Positions 36,801 to 51,800 of a stretch of DNA of 64,000 nucleotides are shown here, piece after piece (the first letter of the stretch is position 1; each line of letters begins with the position of its first letter). Under the pieces are notes generated by a model. It was not told where the DNA came from, made no database searches, and worked only from the letters and a program-made list of their open reading frames with translations. The translations under genes were made by a program, and so were the position numbers. Source of the DNA: Salvator merianae (Eukaryota; Chordata; Lepidosauria; Squamata; Teiidae); assembly GCA_003586115.2 (NCBI GenBank), contig QVOM02000119.1, positions 44,876,742-44,940,741 of the forward strand. Reading direction: 5' to 3'.

Positions 36801-39800
36801 TAGGAATTTTTGAGGGGCCTGCAGAAAGTAAGCCTCTAGGACATCATTCTGAAAACTGACAATTTCAATTTTAGCTTAGGGACCTCAAATTAGGAATTCA
36901 ATACAGTATTTTGAGACCCCTGTACCAGCACTGAAAACACAAGATCTTAGAAATGGTGTCCTAAATGATTACTGGAGGATAATTAGTGACATAAATAAGA
37001 AAGAGCAGATGCGCAAAAGATGTAAAAATAAATTCAGCAGGAAGATGCCTAGTGCAGATGGCATATAGGCTCACCTTGAACTTTTTGAATGGGAACAATA
37101 AATTTGAGGGCTGTGCAAAATGCACATATATTTCAAGTAAAGAAAATAGTATAACTTGATATGTTGTCTTCTCTGGGGGGTTTTAACAGGATGACAGATT
37201 TCAGAATAGATGGGAGGCAGGAATGTGATCACTTCCCTCTGGTACTACCATTAAAACCAGCTGAGGATACACACCTTGAAGAAAGGCCTTTGAAAAATAT
37301 TCTAGTTTAGAGGAAGGATTTGAAAAAAAATTGTAGAAAGAGGACAAAAGCATGTTACGGCAGTAGATACCTAAAATTTATTGATTGCCAGAATTCAGAA
37401 GGAAATTGCTAAGGGAATGAATTATAAACTTATGCTGAGAGGTATTAAGGGTGTATTTTGGTTTTTAAGGAGTGCAAATGATTAAATGAATATATAAAAA
37501 TGATTGATAAAAAAACACAAGGAATAGAACAGTAGACTATGTCTTCAGTATTATTTAGTAAAAGCTCAATATAAGGCTCGTATCAAGGAAAAGAGCTGTT
37601 CAAAAATATAACTGAGAATGTTTGCTTTCTATTATGATCAAACTGAAAACTTAAATGAGCCAGGCTGAGAAATCAGTTTTAAAGATTTCTGGTTTAAAAA
37701 GAGTTGCCCTTGAATTTTGTGCTCCCTATCCTCCAGACTTGGAGTGAACCATCCAGATAATGGGCTGGATATTGCATTCTATCTAATTGTTAGCAGGCCT
37801 CCCTGACATTGATGGTGTTTGTAGTCTACAATATTTAGAAGATAGTAGTTAGGAACGTATCCTGTACACTGTGGTTTTGAGGATTGCAAATGATCTCATG
37901 CGCACTTAATGTATCTTGAGCCCTTGAGCAGAAGGCTTGGTGTAATTTTCAAACCAGATCGCTTTGGTATGTGAATGGTAAAGTATGATATAAAAAAATC
38001 ACTCAAGCCAGGACTGCAAACTATCATTTGGTCTTGGTCTGGAGGGATTGCTTATTCAAATCAAGTCAGGTATATCAATGGTTACTAGAATGGATGCCTA
38101 GGTACTGCCTCCAGGTTGGAAAAACAGGTGGGATACCTCTAAAGGCTATTTGCAGGGAGTTAAGAGAGGTGAAGGTTTTGCTTTTGTCTTCTCCTTGAGG
38201 ATACCTGGAAGCAATTGATGGGCCACTGTGTGAGACAGGATGTTGGATTGGATGGGCTATAGCCTGATCCAGCAGGGCTCCTCTTATGTTAAATGCCACA
38301 CTGTTTGCAAATTACAGAAATTATAGGAAAGTATATGAGAGAGAAAGGGACGAGAAGAATGCTTGAGCTCATTGTTCATTTTCGTAGTTTGGAGGATCAA
38401 GATATCTAATTAAAGTGCAAAGATCTCTCATTCGAATCTCTTTCTGCATACCCACTAAGGAATTTTAACTCCCAATACATTGTGTTTCTCAGTACTTTAG
38501 AAGCTCTGCTTTCTGTTTTAGGGAGATGACAAAATTAGCCTTTCTGCAGTTTCCCAATGCTGTGATTCTTTACTTAGGTTTGAACAGAATTTCCTGTAAG
38601 CTGTATCTGAATAATGAAATAGCAGATTAATTTACTAGAAGCCATTCATATGAATAAAACTATTTCTTGGTCCAAACCAAATGAATTCTAATTTTTATTT
38701 TGGAATGCAAAGCATTTTCTTGTCAGAAGACTTATATTGATGATAATAAATTTATTTTATGAAGAAATATTTACCCTGAACAAAGGTAAAAATGTATTTT
38801 ATGTTTACAGTCAGTTTGCATTAACAATATATGAACCAAATTTAAGTTTTGTCACTTAATAAATACATCTTGGAATTGAAGGGAGGAATGCATATTGTCT
38901 CTTAATATATTACATTTCTGCTTTTTAAATAAATTTCTGATAATAATTGACGACTTTTGTCTCTTTTTCAGCCAAAGAATCCTCAACAACATGAAAAAGT
39001 TCAGAAAGCAAATACAGAAGGAGTTGCTATCCAGGGTCAGCAGGGAACCAGACTCTTGCCAGAGCAGCTTATCAGAGAGGCTTTTATTCTGAGTGATCTT
39101 TTTGATATTGGGGAATTGGCAGCTGTAGAACTTCTTTTGGCAGGTAATATGGTCGAAGTGAGCTGTTGATTCCTTTTATGAGTGTGCCTGCGTTTGTTAA
39201 TGAAGGTTGGTTTGTGGATTTCTTTAATGGTCTTCACCTTCTCAAATGGAGAAGTTAAAATGGGACAAAATGGAATGATTGTAGAAATAGAAGATAGATG
39301 GCATAAGCTGAGACTTCTCTTTCTTGTTCCAGGAGAGCACCAGCAGCCTCGTTTTCCTGGATTATCTAGAGGTTTGGTAGCTGTTCTTTTATACTGGGAT
39401 GGAAAGCGATGCATTGCAAATTCACTGCGAACACTCATCCAGTCTCGAAGAGGCAAGACATGGACTCTGGATCTCAGGTCCGACTTTTAACCAGCAGCTT
39501 TTGCAAAGTCCTGTATTGAAACACAAATGGTTCAAAGGCTGACTTCATTAGTGCAGAAGGGGAGATCCTCTCTCCCATTTACTTAGGAAAACTGATAATT
39601 TATTGAAAAATACATGAAATAACGGTTCTTCCTCCTCTCTGAAGATTCCTTATGGAGCACCCAACTTGTTACTCCCAATTATGTCCCAAGTTTTGACTTT
39701 TGACAGAGCTCTGCTTGCAATATCAAATAAAGTTTTGTAGCTAAATAAATTCCAATATGCTAGATACTGTGGGACAGGAACCAGTTAGATCAGTGGTTCC

Positions 39801-42800
39801 CAACCTTTTTTTGGCCATGTCCCACCTAAGCATTTCTAAAATCCTGATGTCCCCCCCAGCCCCCCGTGGCATATAATTCTTCTTATTCAAAAAGTGAACT
39901 ATTCAAGTGGAGGAAGCCTAAAAGGCCATTAACTTGAATAATAACTCATTCTCGAATTGCCCCCCTGTGGGGCGTGTGCCCCGCATTGGGAACCACAAAG
40001 TTAGAGGTATAAAGGCAATTTCTCAACCCCATTCCATGGGGACTATACACGATTAAAGATTCTTATATAGTCCATTTTATATGAGTGGATATTCTCCCAT
40101 TGTTGGCAATGTAAGCTCTATTAAGCTCAAAAATGTAGATATACCCTTATATTTAACTTTCTTGTATACTCTTTAACGTGCCAGAATGATGTAAGCTGTA
40201 ATATGTCTGTTCTTACAATTGCAGTCCTGATTTGGTATTCATAACAACACGTTTTACGGATGAGTTGATGGAGCAGGGTCTGACGCACAAAATTCTGACT
40301 CTTGTGTCTCAAATTGATTTAAACACTGAGTTTGAGAAGCTACAAAGAGAGCGAGGGCTTGGCAATGAGAAACATCGCAAGGAGGTGAATATGTTTTAAA
40401 GTCGTTAAGGGTAGTTTATTTCATGGTTTTTGTTCTCTGATTCATGCCTTCATTTTATTTCCTGAAAAGATGCAGGGTATAGTTTGGCATTGCTGGACTC
40501 ATTTGATTCTCTATCAGACATCATTATTTTCCAGTTTAAGCCCTGGGTTCTCAAAAATAAGGAAAGCATACAGGGAATAGAAATATGTGAAGCAAGGAAG
40601 TTGTGTATAAACACAGAATGCAGTAATGTAATAGTTAATTTTCTGTTTTGCCCTCTACTCACAGCTCTCAGGGTGGTTCACAATGAAATGATCTTAAATA
40701 CAGGTAAAATAAATTGACTAAAACAGTAACAGCTTCTGCATGGGAGGTGATGAAGACATGATTTGGCATGTGAACTGGTTTAGTAGGCAATTGCTCAGAT
40801 TTTTGCTCTGCTGCCCATTTCATAATCATATTTACAGTTTGAGCAACTGTTGAGTGATGCTGCAAATCATGCATATACTTACAGGAACATTGTTTCTTCC
40901 TATTTCAGACTCAGCCTGAACTTGGTAACTTCTTTTGCACAGATGTTGCTCACACCGTTTGTGTACAGTGTGATCTGCTGTGTACTGGTTGCTTGTCTGC
41001 TTGTCCATTTGCTTCCTTTCAAAATCCTCTGGAGATTGCAGGAGTGAATGACCAGTGAGATGGTGAGCAGTCAGTGCACACCAGACCTCATTGTGCACGA
41101 GTTGTGTGTCCATTGGCTCTTTACAGAAGAGCCCATCAAGCACTAGTGTGCACTGCATACAGTGCACCACGCCCAGGAACACTCTTGTATAAACGTGTAT
41201 AGCATCTCTTTGATAAATGATAAAACAACATATTTTAAAGACACAATAAAGATCAATTAAACGCTTTGAATTTCTTCTAGGTTGCTGATCTCATTAAAGA
41301 GTGTCGGCAGGCATTGGCAGAAAGCTTATTCGTTTGGGCTTGTCAAACACCGCTGAGCCGGGATGATACCTTAATTCTTATTGCATACTTAGAGAAAGTG
41401 TCTGTGGAAGCTGATGGTTCTTTGGACAGAGTAAATCTGGCACTTCTTATGGCTCTCCTCTATTGCTTTGATGTCAGCTTTTTAGAACAAGCCACTGAAG
41501 ATCGAGAAGGTAAAGCTAATTTTCTGTAAACTTCAGGTACATGTCATCCACACAGATTAGTAGTTGCAGTCAGTCAAATTTAAACTGAAACAGTTAGATT
41601 AGGAGTTGGCAGTAAAAACTCTACTGTTACAAGTTTAAATATGGCATCATTTATAATGCAGAATTCTCTAACGTTGCATCAAAATAGATTGATCCATAAC
41701 TACTTCCACTTTCAGACTTGGTAAAGAAATGTGAAATAGCGAACAGAAAAAAACCAAATATGAATTGTCTCTACAAGAAGGAAGTGTGAAAGTACTGTAT
41801 TAAAATATAAATCCTCTTAGTTTTAATTCTGCTTCAGAAAGACAATGGCTTGTTCAGGTTCACTTCTACAATAATATGGTAGAGAAAAACCACAAAAAGA
41901 GTCATTTTAATGCTGTCTGCATTCAATTTTCTTCTTTAATTTGTGGAAATAATTCAGCTTTTACAAAGTTTTGCCTTTGTGTGCAAATGTTTCTCCATTT
42001 GGTGACTTCTACCATCTTTTACTAGTAGCTATTTTAGTTAGTAGACTTCAATTCTTGGGATAGTGTTTTAGCAATCTGTATCTTTTGCTAATGTCATACT
42101 TGAATGAATGACTTGTGATTTGTTTCTTCAATTTCACATCTAAAATGAGTGCAAGTAAAGTGGGAGGCTGGAACAACCTTGGACCCAGGGAACATTTGGA
42201 TGTATAAAAAAAGCTACAAAATGACTGCTTTGATGGGCATGGCTGTAGCTCAGTAGAAGCTTACTGCTTGAATTCCTTAGATGCCAGTAAGCAGACATGA
42301 TACATTCTGAGGTGAGTTGGAGGCCTTCAGTGTTATTGTCCACTAAGAAGATCCACTTGAATGCTAAATGTAAATGTGTTTCTTGGTGGACTGCCACTGG
42401 AGGACTCCATGCCCACCTGGAAAATCCTATGGCAGGGTTTTTCCCTATCCATTTTATTGCTGTTTCTACCTTCTTCCTGTATGGGTATTTTTTTTCCTTG
42501 GACATGGTTTTTTGTCTGCAAGTCCACATATCACTCTCTCCACTCAACTTTGTTCGCCACATCATTGCAAAATGGAGTTCAGAAAGTGGGGGGCTAATCT
42601 ATAGCCTAGAGCTCTGCTTCACTGCCAGGGAAACCACCACATAGGAGCCAAGATCTGTGGTGACTTGGAGGCTGCCTGCATCAGGCCACTGAGAAACGCT
42701 GTTTACAGTGAGCACTGCTTGAATATTTAAATTCAGTTGGAAGAAGGTTCACAGAAGAAGAGTTTTCTATTCCTTTCTCCTCCTGCTTTCCCTGTGCCCT

Positions 42801-45800
42801 CACAAATTGAGAAAGGGAAGCTTATGTGAGCTTCTTTCCAAGCAAGTTCAGTATTTCTGCTCAGTTTTAAGTGATACCCACAGTATGAGTAATCTATGTC
42901 AACCTCTGTTAATTTGGCTAGAAATCTGATTTAATAAAACTAAAAGGGTTGCACATTTGCTGTGCCCCATGTCATTTTCAGGCCAACCGAGGCCATATTG
43001 TCTCTCCTTTGGATGTAATAAAAAGACAATGACGTTGCAGAATCAAGCATCATCGTTGGCACCAGGAAGGTTAAGCCTTTGTCTTTTTGTGGGAACCTTT
43101 TGCATACAGAGGAGATGTGCTACCAGTAAATGAAATAATTTTATTTGTTTTTGTTTTTGGAACAGAGCTGATGCACCAGTTACCACTATTAACAGAGAGA
43201 CAATATATAGCTGCAGTCCACACTCGCCTTCAGGAATCACGTCCTTGGAAGCTACCAGGTCTTCAAGCAACTGTTAGGCTAGCCTGGGCACTAGCCTTGC
43301 GTGGAATTTCACAATTTTCTGATGTGACAGGTAAATTGAATCCCAGGTGGACCTTGTACACAGGAAACACAGTTTTATTGGTCTTCTTCATTTCACTGAA
43401 GGACACAGTTATAGTATGCGTTTGTTTTTGTTCTCCTCAGCACTTGCAGAATTCACAGAGGCTGATGAAGCAATGGCAGAATTGGCAATTGCGGATAATG
43501 TCTTTCTTTTCATGACTGAATCTGTTGTGAGAGCTGAAAATTTCTATCAGGAGGAATTTTACATACGGAGAACGCACAACCTAATCACAGACTTCCTTGC
43601 ACTCATGCCGATGAAAGTAAGTTGGATTACTTTGGTATGGCTGAATATGCAGTGCTGATGCAGACTAAAATAATTACTGTTGTGTATATAACTCCCATGT
43701 CCTCAGACTTGTGGGTTTTTTTTAATACTTTGCGGAAGATTTAGACCTGGAAGAAGAAATTGGGTCTTGATTCATCGTGAGTCACACTTTGCAAGCAACA
43801 TCCATAGTTGTTGTTTCTTATTAGTCTTTGCCGTTGAAACAAAAGGTCACAACATTTTACTTCTTACATAATTGTTCCTCTAGATTCTTTAAGCAAAGTG
43901 TTAATAAAATAACGAACCATTAGGCAGCTGAATTTGTCCTGAATAGGAGTGTTCCAAACTACAGTTCATTGTTCAGTGAGCTGTAGTAGAGGCACAAAAA
44001 CTGCCAGGTACCTTATCTGACAATCCTGGCTTCCTGCAAAAGTTTTATACAACAAACTGCAGTTTGGCATATCCTTAGCCCTGATTAGTTTTTGAGCTAG
44101 AAAAGCTCATCTTCAGAAGATATGTTGAAATGTCTACAGCTTGTATATGACTAACAATTTAATTTCATTAGCGTTGACTAAAACAAATTTATTCTGGATT
44201 ATCGAAAGACAATAAATTGATTATTTGAATACTATCTTGGGTCCTACTGACTAGCCATTGTTATCACATTTTTCACAAAAATTATTCATGTGGAAGTCAT
44301 GTTGTATTAGCAAGGCTGTTTAGGCTGGTTGACTTACTGTCCTGTTTACTATTTGCCCTTTATTTTCAAATAATTTTCTCTCAGTTTATTTGTATAATTT
44401 GTACATTTATCAGTCTTGCTTCCAGGTTCAGTGTTGATAGGACTGCGGCTTAAAGCTTTTGTTCTGTATCCTGTTGCGTGGGAGCATACCCCACTGAACT
44501 AAGTGTTACTTTTTTCTGAGTAGATTTGTTTGGTATTATCATTAGGACAGTCTTCAGTGTATGGCAGTTTTATATTGCACATAAACACAGTGGTTTTATT
44601 TGTTAGACAGAAACCATTCTGTAATCTTTTCTCCAAATCTTGAAATAACAACACAGTTAAAAAATTCAGAGACATAGCCATGTTCGTCTGAATCAGTATA
44701 GCAAGGGGGTCTAGTAGCACCTTAGAGACTGACAAAGAAAGAGAAGTTGATAGCATGAGATTTTGTAGGCTAAGCCTACTCCATGCATCTGATGAAGTAG
44801 GCTTAGTCTACAAAAGCTCATGCTACCAGCTTCTTTTTCTTTGTTAGTCTTTAAGGGGCTACTAGACTCCCTTGCTATACAGTTGTAAAAATAGTTTATA
44901 ACAAAACAGAACTGGAATATGCACATCAGATTCAGTGTGTGGCAGTTGTGTGCAGAGTGGCAGGACCAAGACCTACCATTGAAGTGCCTGTTAGTTCAGA
45001 CTGCTTTGAAACTTTCAGTAGAGAGCATCTCTACCCAAGTGATTATTCAACAGGTTTTTGAAGCCCAAGATGCTATCTGGTTAACAAACACTGTCTATTG
45101 GACGACATAGCCATTAGGCTATGCTTACAGGTTAGGATTTCAGAGTCTGTATTCCTATTTTCTTATTGGTGTAATGGCCAGATGCTTCTCTTTCCCACTA
45201 GTGTAGAGATGTGTCTAATTGCAGTTTGTAACATTCAAACTGCCAAGGGGAGGGATTATAAGAATCTCCCTTCCTGCAAATCCTTGTGTCTACAAGAAGG
45301 GGGGAAAGTTGGGTGACAGATGGGTGACAGGTGAGTGAAAGAAGGTTTAAAAAACCACTCATCACCTTTCCCTCCTCCTGAGTTCTGTCATCATCACACA
45401 TCCTGTGGACTGTCTCTCAGACTGCATTCGTGAGAATTTCTTGAGCTGACAGTGGCTTTAAACAGGACAGCTTTCCCATCATCTAACCTGTAACCCTGTA
45501 GATCCTTGACAAATACTGTTTTATTTTGTTCAGTTCTCAGATATCATTGCAGGAAGCATGTAGAATTTGCTTTCTTTTCAGCGAACTAACCTGCTGGGAA
45601 ATATACAGTGAAATCCAGTTGGAATTAGACTTATCTATGTCAGATGTAATGGTCAGTGTGTGATTTATTTTCTACCTTTGAGATGGATGTTTTGTGATGT
45701 TAGTAGGGTTTTTTCTGATCTAAGCTAGAAATTTGATATTGTTTTATGAAAGCAGTTCTTCCTTTTTAAATTTATATATAGTGTTACAAACCCTTTTTTA

Positions 45801-48800
45801 AAAAGTCATCCTTTTACTCATTTTGTAGCACTTTTATAAATGTACAGGGCTCGTCGAAAATAGCTCTCACCCGAACATCCTACAGCAAAAGAGTCTGGCT
45901 TTGTTTTGGTTTACTTCATATTTAATAAATTAATTCCCTTTGCAAATTGTATAGGTGAAACAACTGAGAAACCGTGCGGATGAAGATGCTCGCATGATCC
46001 ACATGAGTATTCAGATGGGCAACGAACCACCTCTTTCCCTTAGAAGGGATCTGGAACACCTGATGCTTTTCGTAAGTTATTTAAAAAATAAGCACTGATC
46101 AATGAATTTAAAACTACTAAGAGGAGCGTACTAACACAAAAAGAAGCAATGAAATCCTTCTTGGAAATCTGGATACCTGTGTGGTGTGTCTCTATTATAG
46201 CTGGAGGTTCTCATTCTGTATCCCAGTTGTTGACTTTGGATTAACTGTTTGAATTAAGTTAAATAAGCTGGAGAGTGTATGTTCAAAATAACTGGAAGAA
46301 CCGGGATTTTAAGGGGAGGAGTGGGGTTCGTATATACCAGTGCTGATATAATTGTTTATGTTTTTTCTTTCTGTCTTATGTTTGTCTTATAGTGTGTAGT
46401 GACTTTGTAATTACGCATGGTTTTGTCTATTTTATTCTTGTTTTGTTTGTGGCTAATTTTTTTTAAAAAATAAGCGTAATATTTCCGTTCAAAAAATCAT
46501 GCAAGGAAGTCTGAATTAAAAGATCATTGGAAAGAAATGGCTGAGACTGTGACAAGGCCTTTCAGTTGAGAGATGTGTTTTGCTGCAACTTGTTGACAGC
46601 ATCTCATCAAGTGCCTCTGCCAGCTTTTAAATTTGGCAAGCGGAATTTTAAAAATTCAAAATGAGACATATGGGAGCCTGAAAGGAATTGCACTCTAAAG
46701 GAAAAGCAGAGGCAAATAAGTCATTTTTATTACACAAATAGCAGAGCTATAAAAGTGTCATCTCCCTTCTACAGCTTTCTTCTGCAGTTTATCATCAATT
46801 GTGGAGGGAATCATCCTTTGAAAGGACTTTTGATGATTTCACTTATTTCCTGCAAACTTGAACACACATGCCTCTTTGCACTTTCTTTAGGGTTAAAGGG
46901 AGACATGAATTGATTTTATGCATGTGAATGGTTACAAGAGAGGGTAATTTTTGGAAGTACCTAATAGCCGATTATCTGTCATTGATCTCTGAGGCAGCAT
47001 GCCAAAATAGCAAGCTTTCATAGAATGCAAATCTCCTTTGCCTGCGGAATTGCTTTAGGAACACAGCAGCTGTAACAGAGAAGTTCAGAATTAGGTCTTG
47101 TGACAGAGACTGTGTTAATTCTTAGCCCGGTTCTCACTGCTGAGTATAAATTAGGGTAAGTAGTGCAAAAATTGAAAAATGGTCAAGCTTTAGATTTGAT
47201 AACTGCAGAAGAATAGTGTCAAATTTTTGGGTTGTGCACTGACTGTTGATAATGACCATTATTTGGCAGTTTCAGTTTGGAAAGTTATTGTTTTTGAAGA
47301 GATAATAGGGCACAAAAAAGAAAGAGTTATTTTTTTCCTGGTATTTGGAATCATGTTGTGTGGGTTTGTTTTTTTTCTACCTACAGATCGCTGAATTGTA
47401 TAATAAGGATCCCTTCAATCTGGAATTAGCCCTTGAGTACTGGTGTCCTTCAGAGCCTCTGCAGAGTCCCACCATAATAGGATCGTATCTTGGAATAGCC
47501 CATCAAAGGCCACCCCAGCGCCAGGTTCCTTCTTTCTGTCATTTTGGGTGATATTAGACTTTAAAGTCTTTTAAAATCAAACTGTCCAGGCCTTGTTTTC
47601 CCCAGGGGTTTCATTATAAACTCGGAAGTTTGAAAAAATGGAAAATAATGATTTATCCCAGGCCATAATAAGCCATATTTCATTACTTTTAAATCCTGTT
47701 GATTTCAATAGCATATATAAGTACATTGTTGTATCTTGTGGTTTCATTAATGGGTCTTAAATACTTAACATGTGGAGAAAATGAAGATTTGGACCCTCTA
47801 GTATTGTAGAATTGATTATTTAAAACTTGTGCTTTTAGGGCCTTCTGCTTTTAGGTTACTGTTTCTACCTAAGTGAGTGCTTAAAATTCAACTTTTATTT
47901 TTTAGGTTGTTTTGTCCAAATTTGTTAGACAAATGGGAGATCTTCTGCCTTCCACTATTTACATTCCTTATCTAAAAATGCTCCGGGGATTGGCCAATGG
48001 GCCCCAGTGTGCTCATTACTGTTTTACATTGCTAAAGGGCAATGGCAGCAGCCATGGTAAGATATACAGTGTATTGTGATACAAGCTAGAGTTTTATTTC
48101 TCATTCTGTATGAATCTCTAGGACTAATTAAATGTATTACTTTGCATGACAACCTGTTTTCAGATGGGGAAGGAAATGAAAGCTTTAATTCAGGGCTTTC
48201 TTGTATGTGCATTCATAGCTTATGTATATTTAACCTTCATCAGTACTGTCAAAAATTTAATGCAATTTGTGGGCAATGGAGTTCTTTTCGATCTCACGTT
48301 TAAAAATTCCAACAGGCAAACCAAATATGACATTGGCCTGATTTCCACAGGGTTTTTTTCCCTGAGAGGTTGTCCTAAAATTATACTGCCAATTCATATT
48401 TTGGACCTGCATACATAAAACATTTTTAAATGCTTAGTTGAATCCGCTAATACACATTTGTTTTGCAGAGTTAATCAGGAAACTTGACATTTTCTTTGTG
48501 TTTACTTCCTTTTTAAAAAAATATCAGAATGATTTCAGGTTAGGAGACCAGCAGACTTTGGCAAAGTAGTACCAAAGTAGATGCTTTGGGCTACATCTTT
48601 CTAACAACCCCTGTTGTAGATTCCCTAGCAGATCTGCAAGGGTGTTAGTAGCATTAGGGGCACTCACTGTTTCTTCCAGGAAATAGGGAGTGCAGTCCAA
48701 AACATTTGAAGCACACCAGTTTGGTGACATCTGCTCTTAACACATCAGGTCTGAATACATATTACTGTGAGATTCCATATGCTGTGATACCCAGAAGAAG

Positions 48801-51800
48801 ACTTAGTTCCAGTTCTCAGTGGAACTAAAACTGAATTACTAAGCTGGGAATAAATAATATTTACTTGAAAATGGACCTCTCTGGGTCCAGGAAACAGATT
48901 TATATTGAAGAAACCCCATGGGTATATAGAAGACACAAAACACACAGCAATAATTTTATTACTATTTCCTATTATTGGTTACGTTTTTTTCTGTGATATC
49001 ATATTGCAGTTTGTGTTACCTTTCAGGGATGTGGTAAAAGTCTCAGATTCAATTCCCAACATCTCCAGGGAGAACTGGAAAAGATCCCTGACTGAAATAC
49101 TGAAGAACATCCTAATATATCCTTAGAACCCTTTCCAGAATTTCAGACAGAGGCCTTGTCCAGTCCTACTTGGAAACATTAGAGATTGAATCAGGGGACA
49201 ATGCAGAGCTAAATTTACCATTGATCTCAGTTAGGAAGGTGCCTTACACTGTGTTCCTGTCTCTGAAAAATAGAGAACTGTAGTTAGGATGTCAGAAATT
49301 ATATTTTCTATGACACCATTGCCCATCCCTTTCTTCCTTCACCCAGCTTCTCATGCAGGTTATATATGCTTTGTCTTCTTCCTGCCACTAAGTGAGATTT
49401 TTTGCACTTCTACAAAGCTATATGCTTCTCATCTGCTGCGTCTGTGGGTCCTTAACAAGATCTTAGTTTGGGAGGTCACCAAGTTTGATCAGTATCTTCA
49501 AAATAATCTTTTGCATTCGCCTACTGAGTTAAAAAAACACCAATACAATTCCCATTTTTAAAAGCTGAATATATTAAAGCCAACAAATTACCATGCAAGG
49601 TGAAATAATCCCTTTGACCTATAGCACAAAAAGTTTAAATCATCCCATATGTATCTATTAACAGAATAAATAGCAGTTTGATTCAGAATAAGGAATAGTT
49701 TCCATGGAAGCTCAGTTTGTGATCCTCTAGAGATTCCTGAACTGCAACTTTTTTCTGACAAAGAATGTTGGGACCTGAAGTTCAGAAACATCTGGAGGGC
49801 TGCAGGTTGGGGACCCCTGTAGACCAAGCCTTTTCTTCATCAGTCATTCTTACTACTAGTCTTTTAATTGATCCCTCCCTGTCTATGATATTCCACTTAT
49901 TCCTCAGGTTCTTTTTTTTATTTTACTGTTCTTCTCAAAATCTCAGCTAACACTCATTGGGTGCATTCTTCTGTCTTATAATATTCCTTTTTATTTTACT
50001 TGTTTTTTTTACTGTGGTTCCACCTTCTGTGTAGTTAGTATCACGTTTTCTACATCAGAAATCACTCTTGTAGAATAACTGCAGAATACATTTGTCATCA
50101 ATATATAGGAGTGTTCCTTGCCTGAAATAATCTGCGGTTTTTGCATGTAGGCTTTCTTAACTGTCTGAATAGTGCCGATTTTCCTTATTAGCTGAAAACA
50201 TCCAAGGCGCAGGTGGCAGCCCTGTATCCTGGGAGCATTTCTTCCACTCTTTGATGCTGTACCATGAACATTTACGAAAAGATTTACCAAGTGCAGACAG
50301 CATTCAGTATCGTCATCTTCCTCTCAGAGGCATAACCCAAAAAGAACAGGATGGATTGATTGCCTTTCTGCAGCTTACAAAAACTATAGTGAAATGGGTA
50401 GGTAATCTTTCCTTTTTTAGTCAAACATTCAGTATTATGTTTTGATACATTAGGCCAGGGACAAATATACAAGCCGGAAGCTGGGGAAGATACTAAACTA
50501 GTGAGAAAAAAAAATATTCTTAATATACTGCATATGGCATTATGATTGATAATCTGCTTGAATTTTGTTCATCTTTCCTTTGTAGAGTGAGAATGCTCGC
50601 TTGGCTCTTTGTGAACACCCCCAGTGGACACCAGTGGTTGTCATTTTAGGACTTCTGCAGTGTAGTATCCATCCCATTTTGAAAGCAGTGCTCTTAGAAA
50701 CCCTCTCAGCCTTTGGAAAATCTCCTGAAATTGCTGCTTCACTGTGGCAGTCATTGGAATACACACAGGTATTTTAATTATTTTCATGACTGTTCAGTCC
50801 TTTTATATTGAACTGCTCATAGGAAAGTGTGCTCTTCTACTTCATTCAAGTATATTGCCCATATTGTAAAATAAGATCAACTTTACAGTCCTAGATCTGC
50901 TGGGCAGTTGAATATTACAGGTTTGTAATTGGTTTCCACTGTTGCTGTCAATGAAAAGTCTCCATTTGGTGGTGGTTCCATTGCCTTTTGTCTGCCTCAA
51001 GCAGCCATTGCTGCCAGCAATAGAGAGATAAGAGTTGTGTGCATTGAGCTGTAGTATTGGGAAGGCCCTGGAAGGCTGAGGATTCTGTTTCATCCAAACT
51101 CCGTTCAGGTCATGACAGCTGTGTGTGAGACCACTGGCAAACCTGTCCCTGCAAAATAAATGGCAATTGTTGTCCTGTGTATGAATATGCATACAAAGTA
51201 TAAGAGGTTGAGAAGAATAAGCACATCATTCAATACTATAACTGAGGTTAAGGAATTGTGAATATTTGAGTTGTCCTGAATTGATAACTGGTTAAAGGAC
51301 AGGAAACAGAGAATAATAATAAATGGTTAATTCTCAGAGTGAAGGGAAACAAAATCTCTAGGGTCTGCCAAGATATTTAATATTGGGACCTTTGCTTTTT
51401 AATATGTTCATAAATGATCTAGACATTGAGGTAAGCAGTAAGATAAAATTTGTTGATGACTCTAGATTATTCAGGATAGTAAGAACTGAAAGAGATTGCA
51501 AAGAACTTCAGAGGGATTTCTTGACATTGGGTGAGTGGGCAACAAAATGGCAAATGTGCTTCAATCTTAGTAAGTGTAAAGTGATGCACATCGGGGCAAA
51601 GAACTCCAGTTATACCTATAAACTGCTGTGAACTGAACTTTCTGTGTCAGACCAGGAAAGGAATTTTGGGATTCTGGTGTGTAGCTCAATGAAGGTATCA
51701 GCCCAGTGCGCAACTGCAGTAAAATAAGCAAATTCAATGTTAGGGGTAATTAGGAAGGGTCTCTTTAAAAATCTGTAGTGAGGCCACATTTGGAATATTA

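Noticed and set aside
42140..42644. Minus-strand 141-codon frame and plus-strand 115-codon frame in NUP205 intron 6
   Set aside because: They overlap each other in antisense, have no recognisable domain and sit next to SINE debris.
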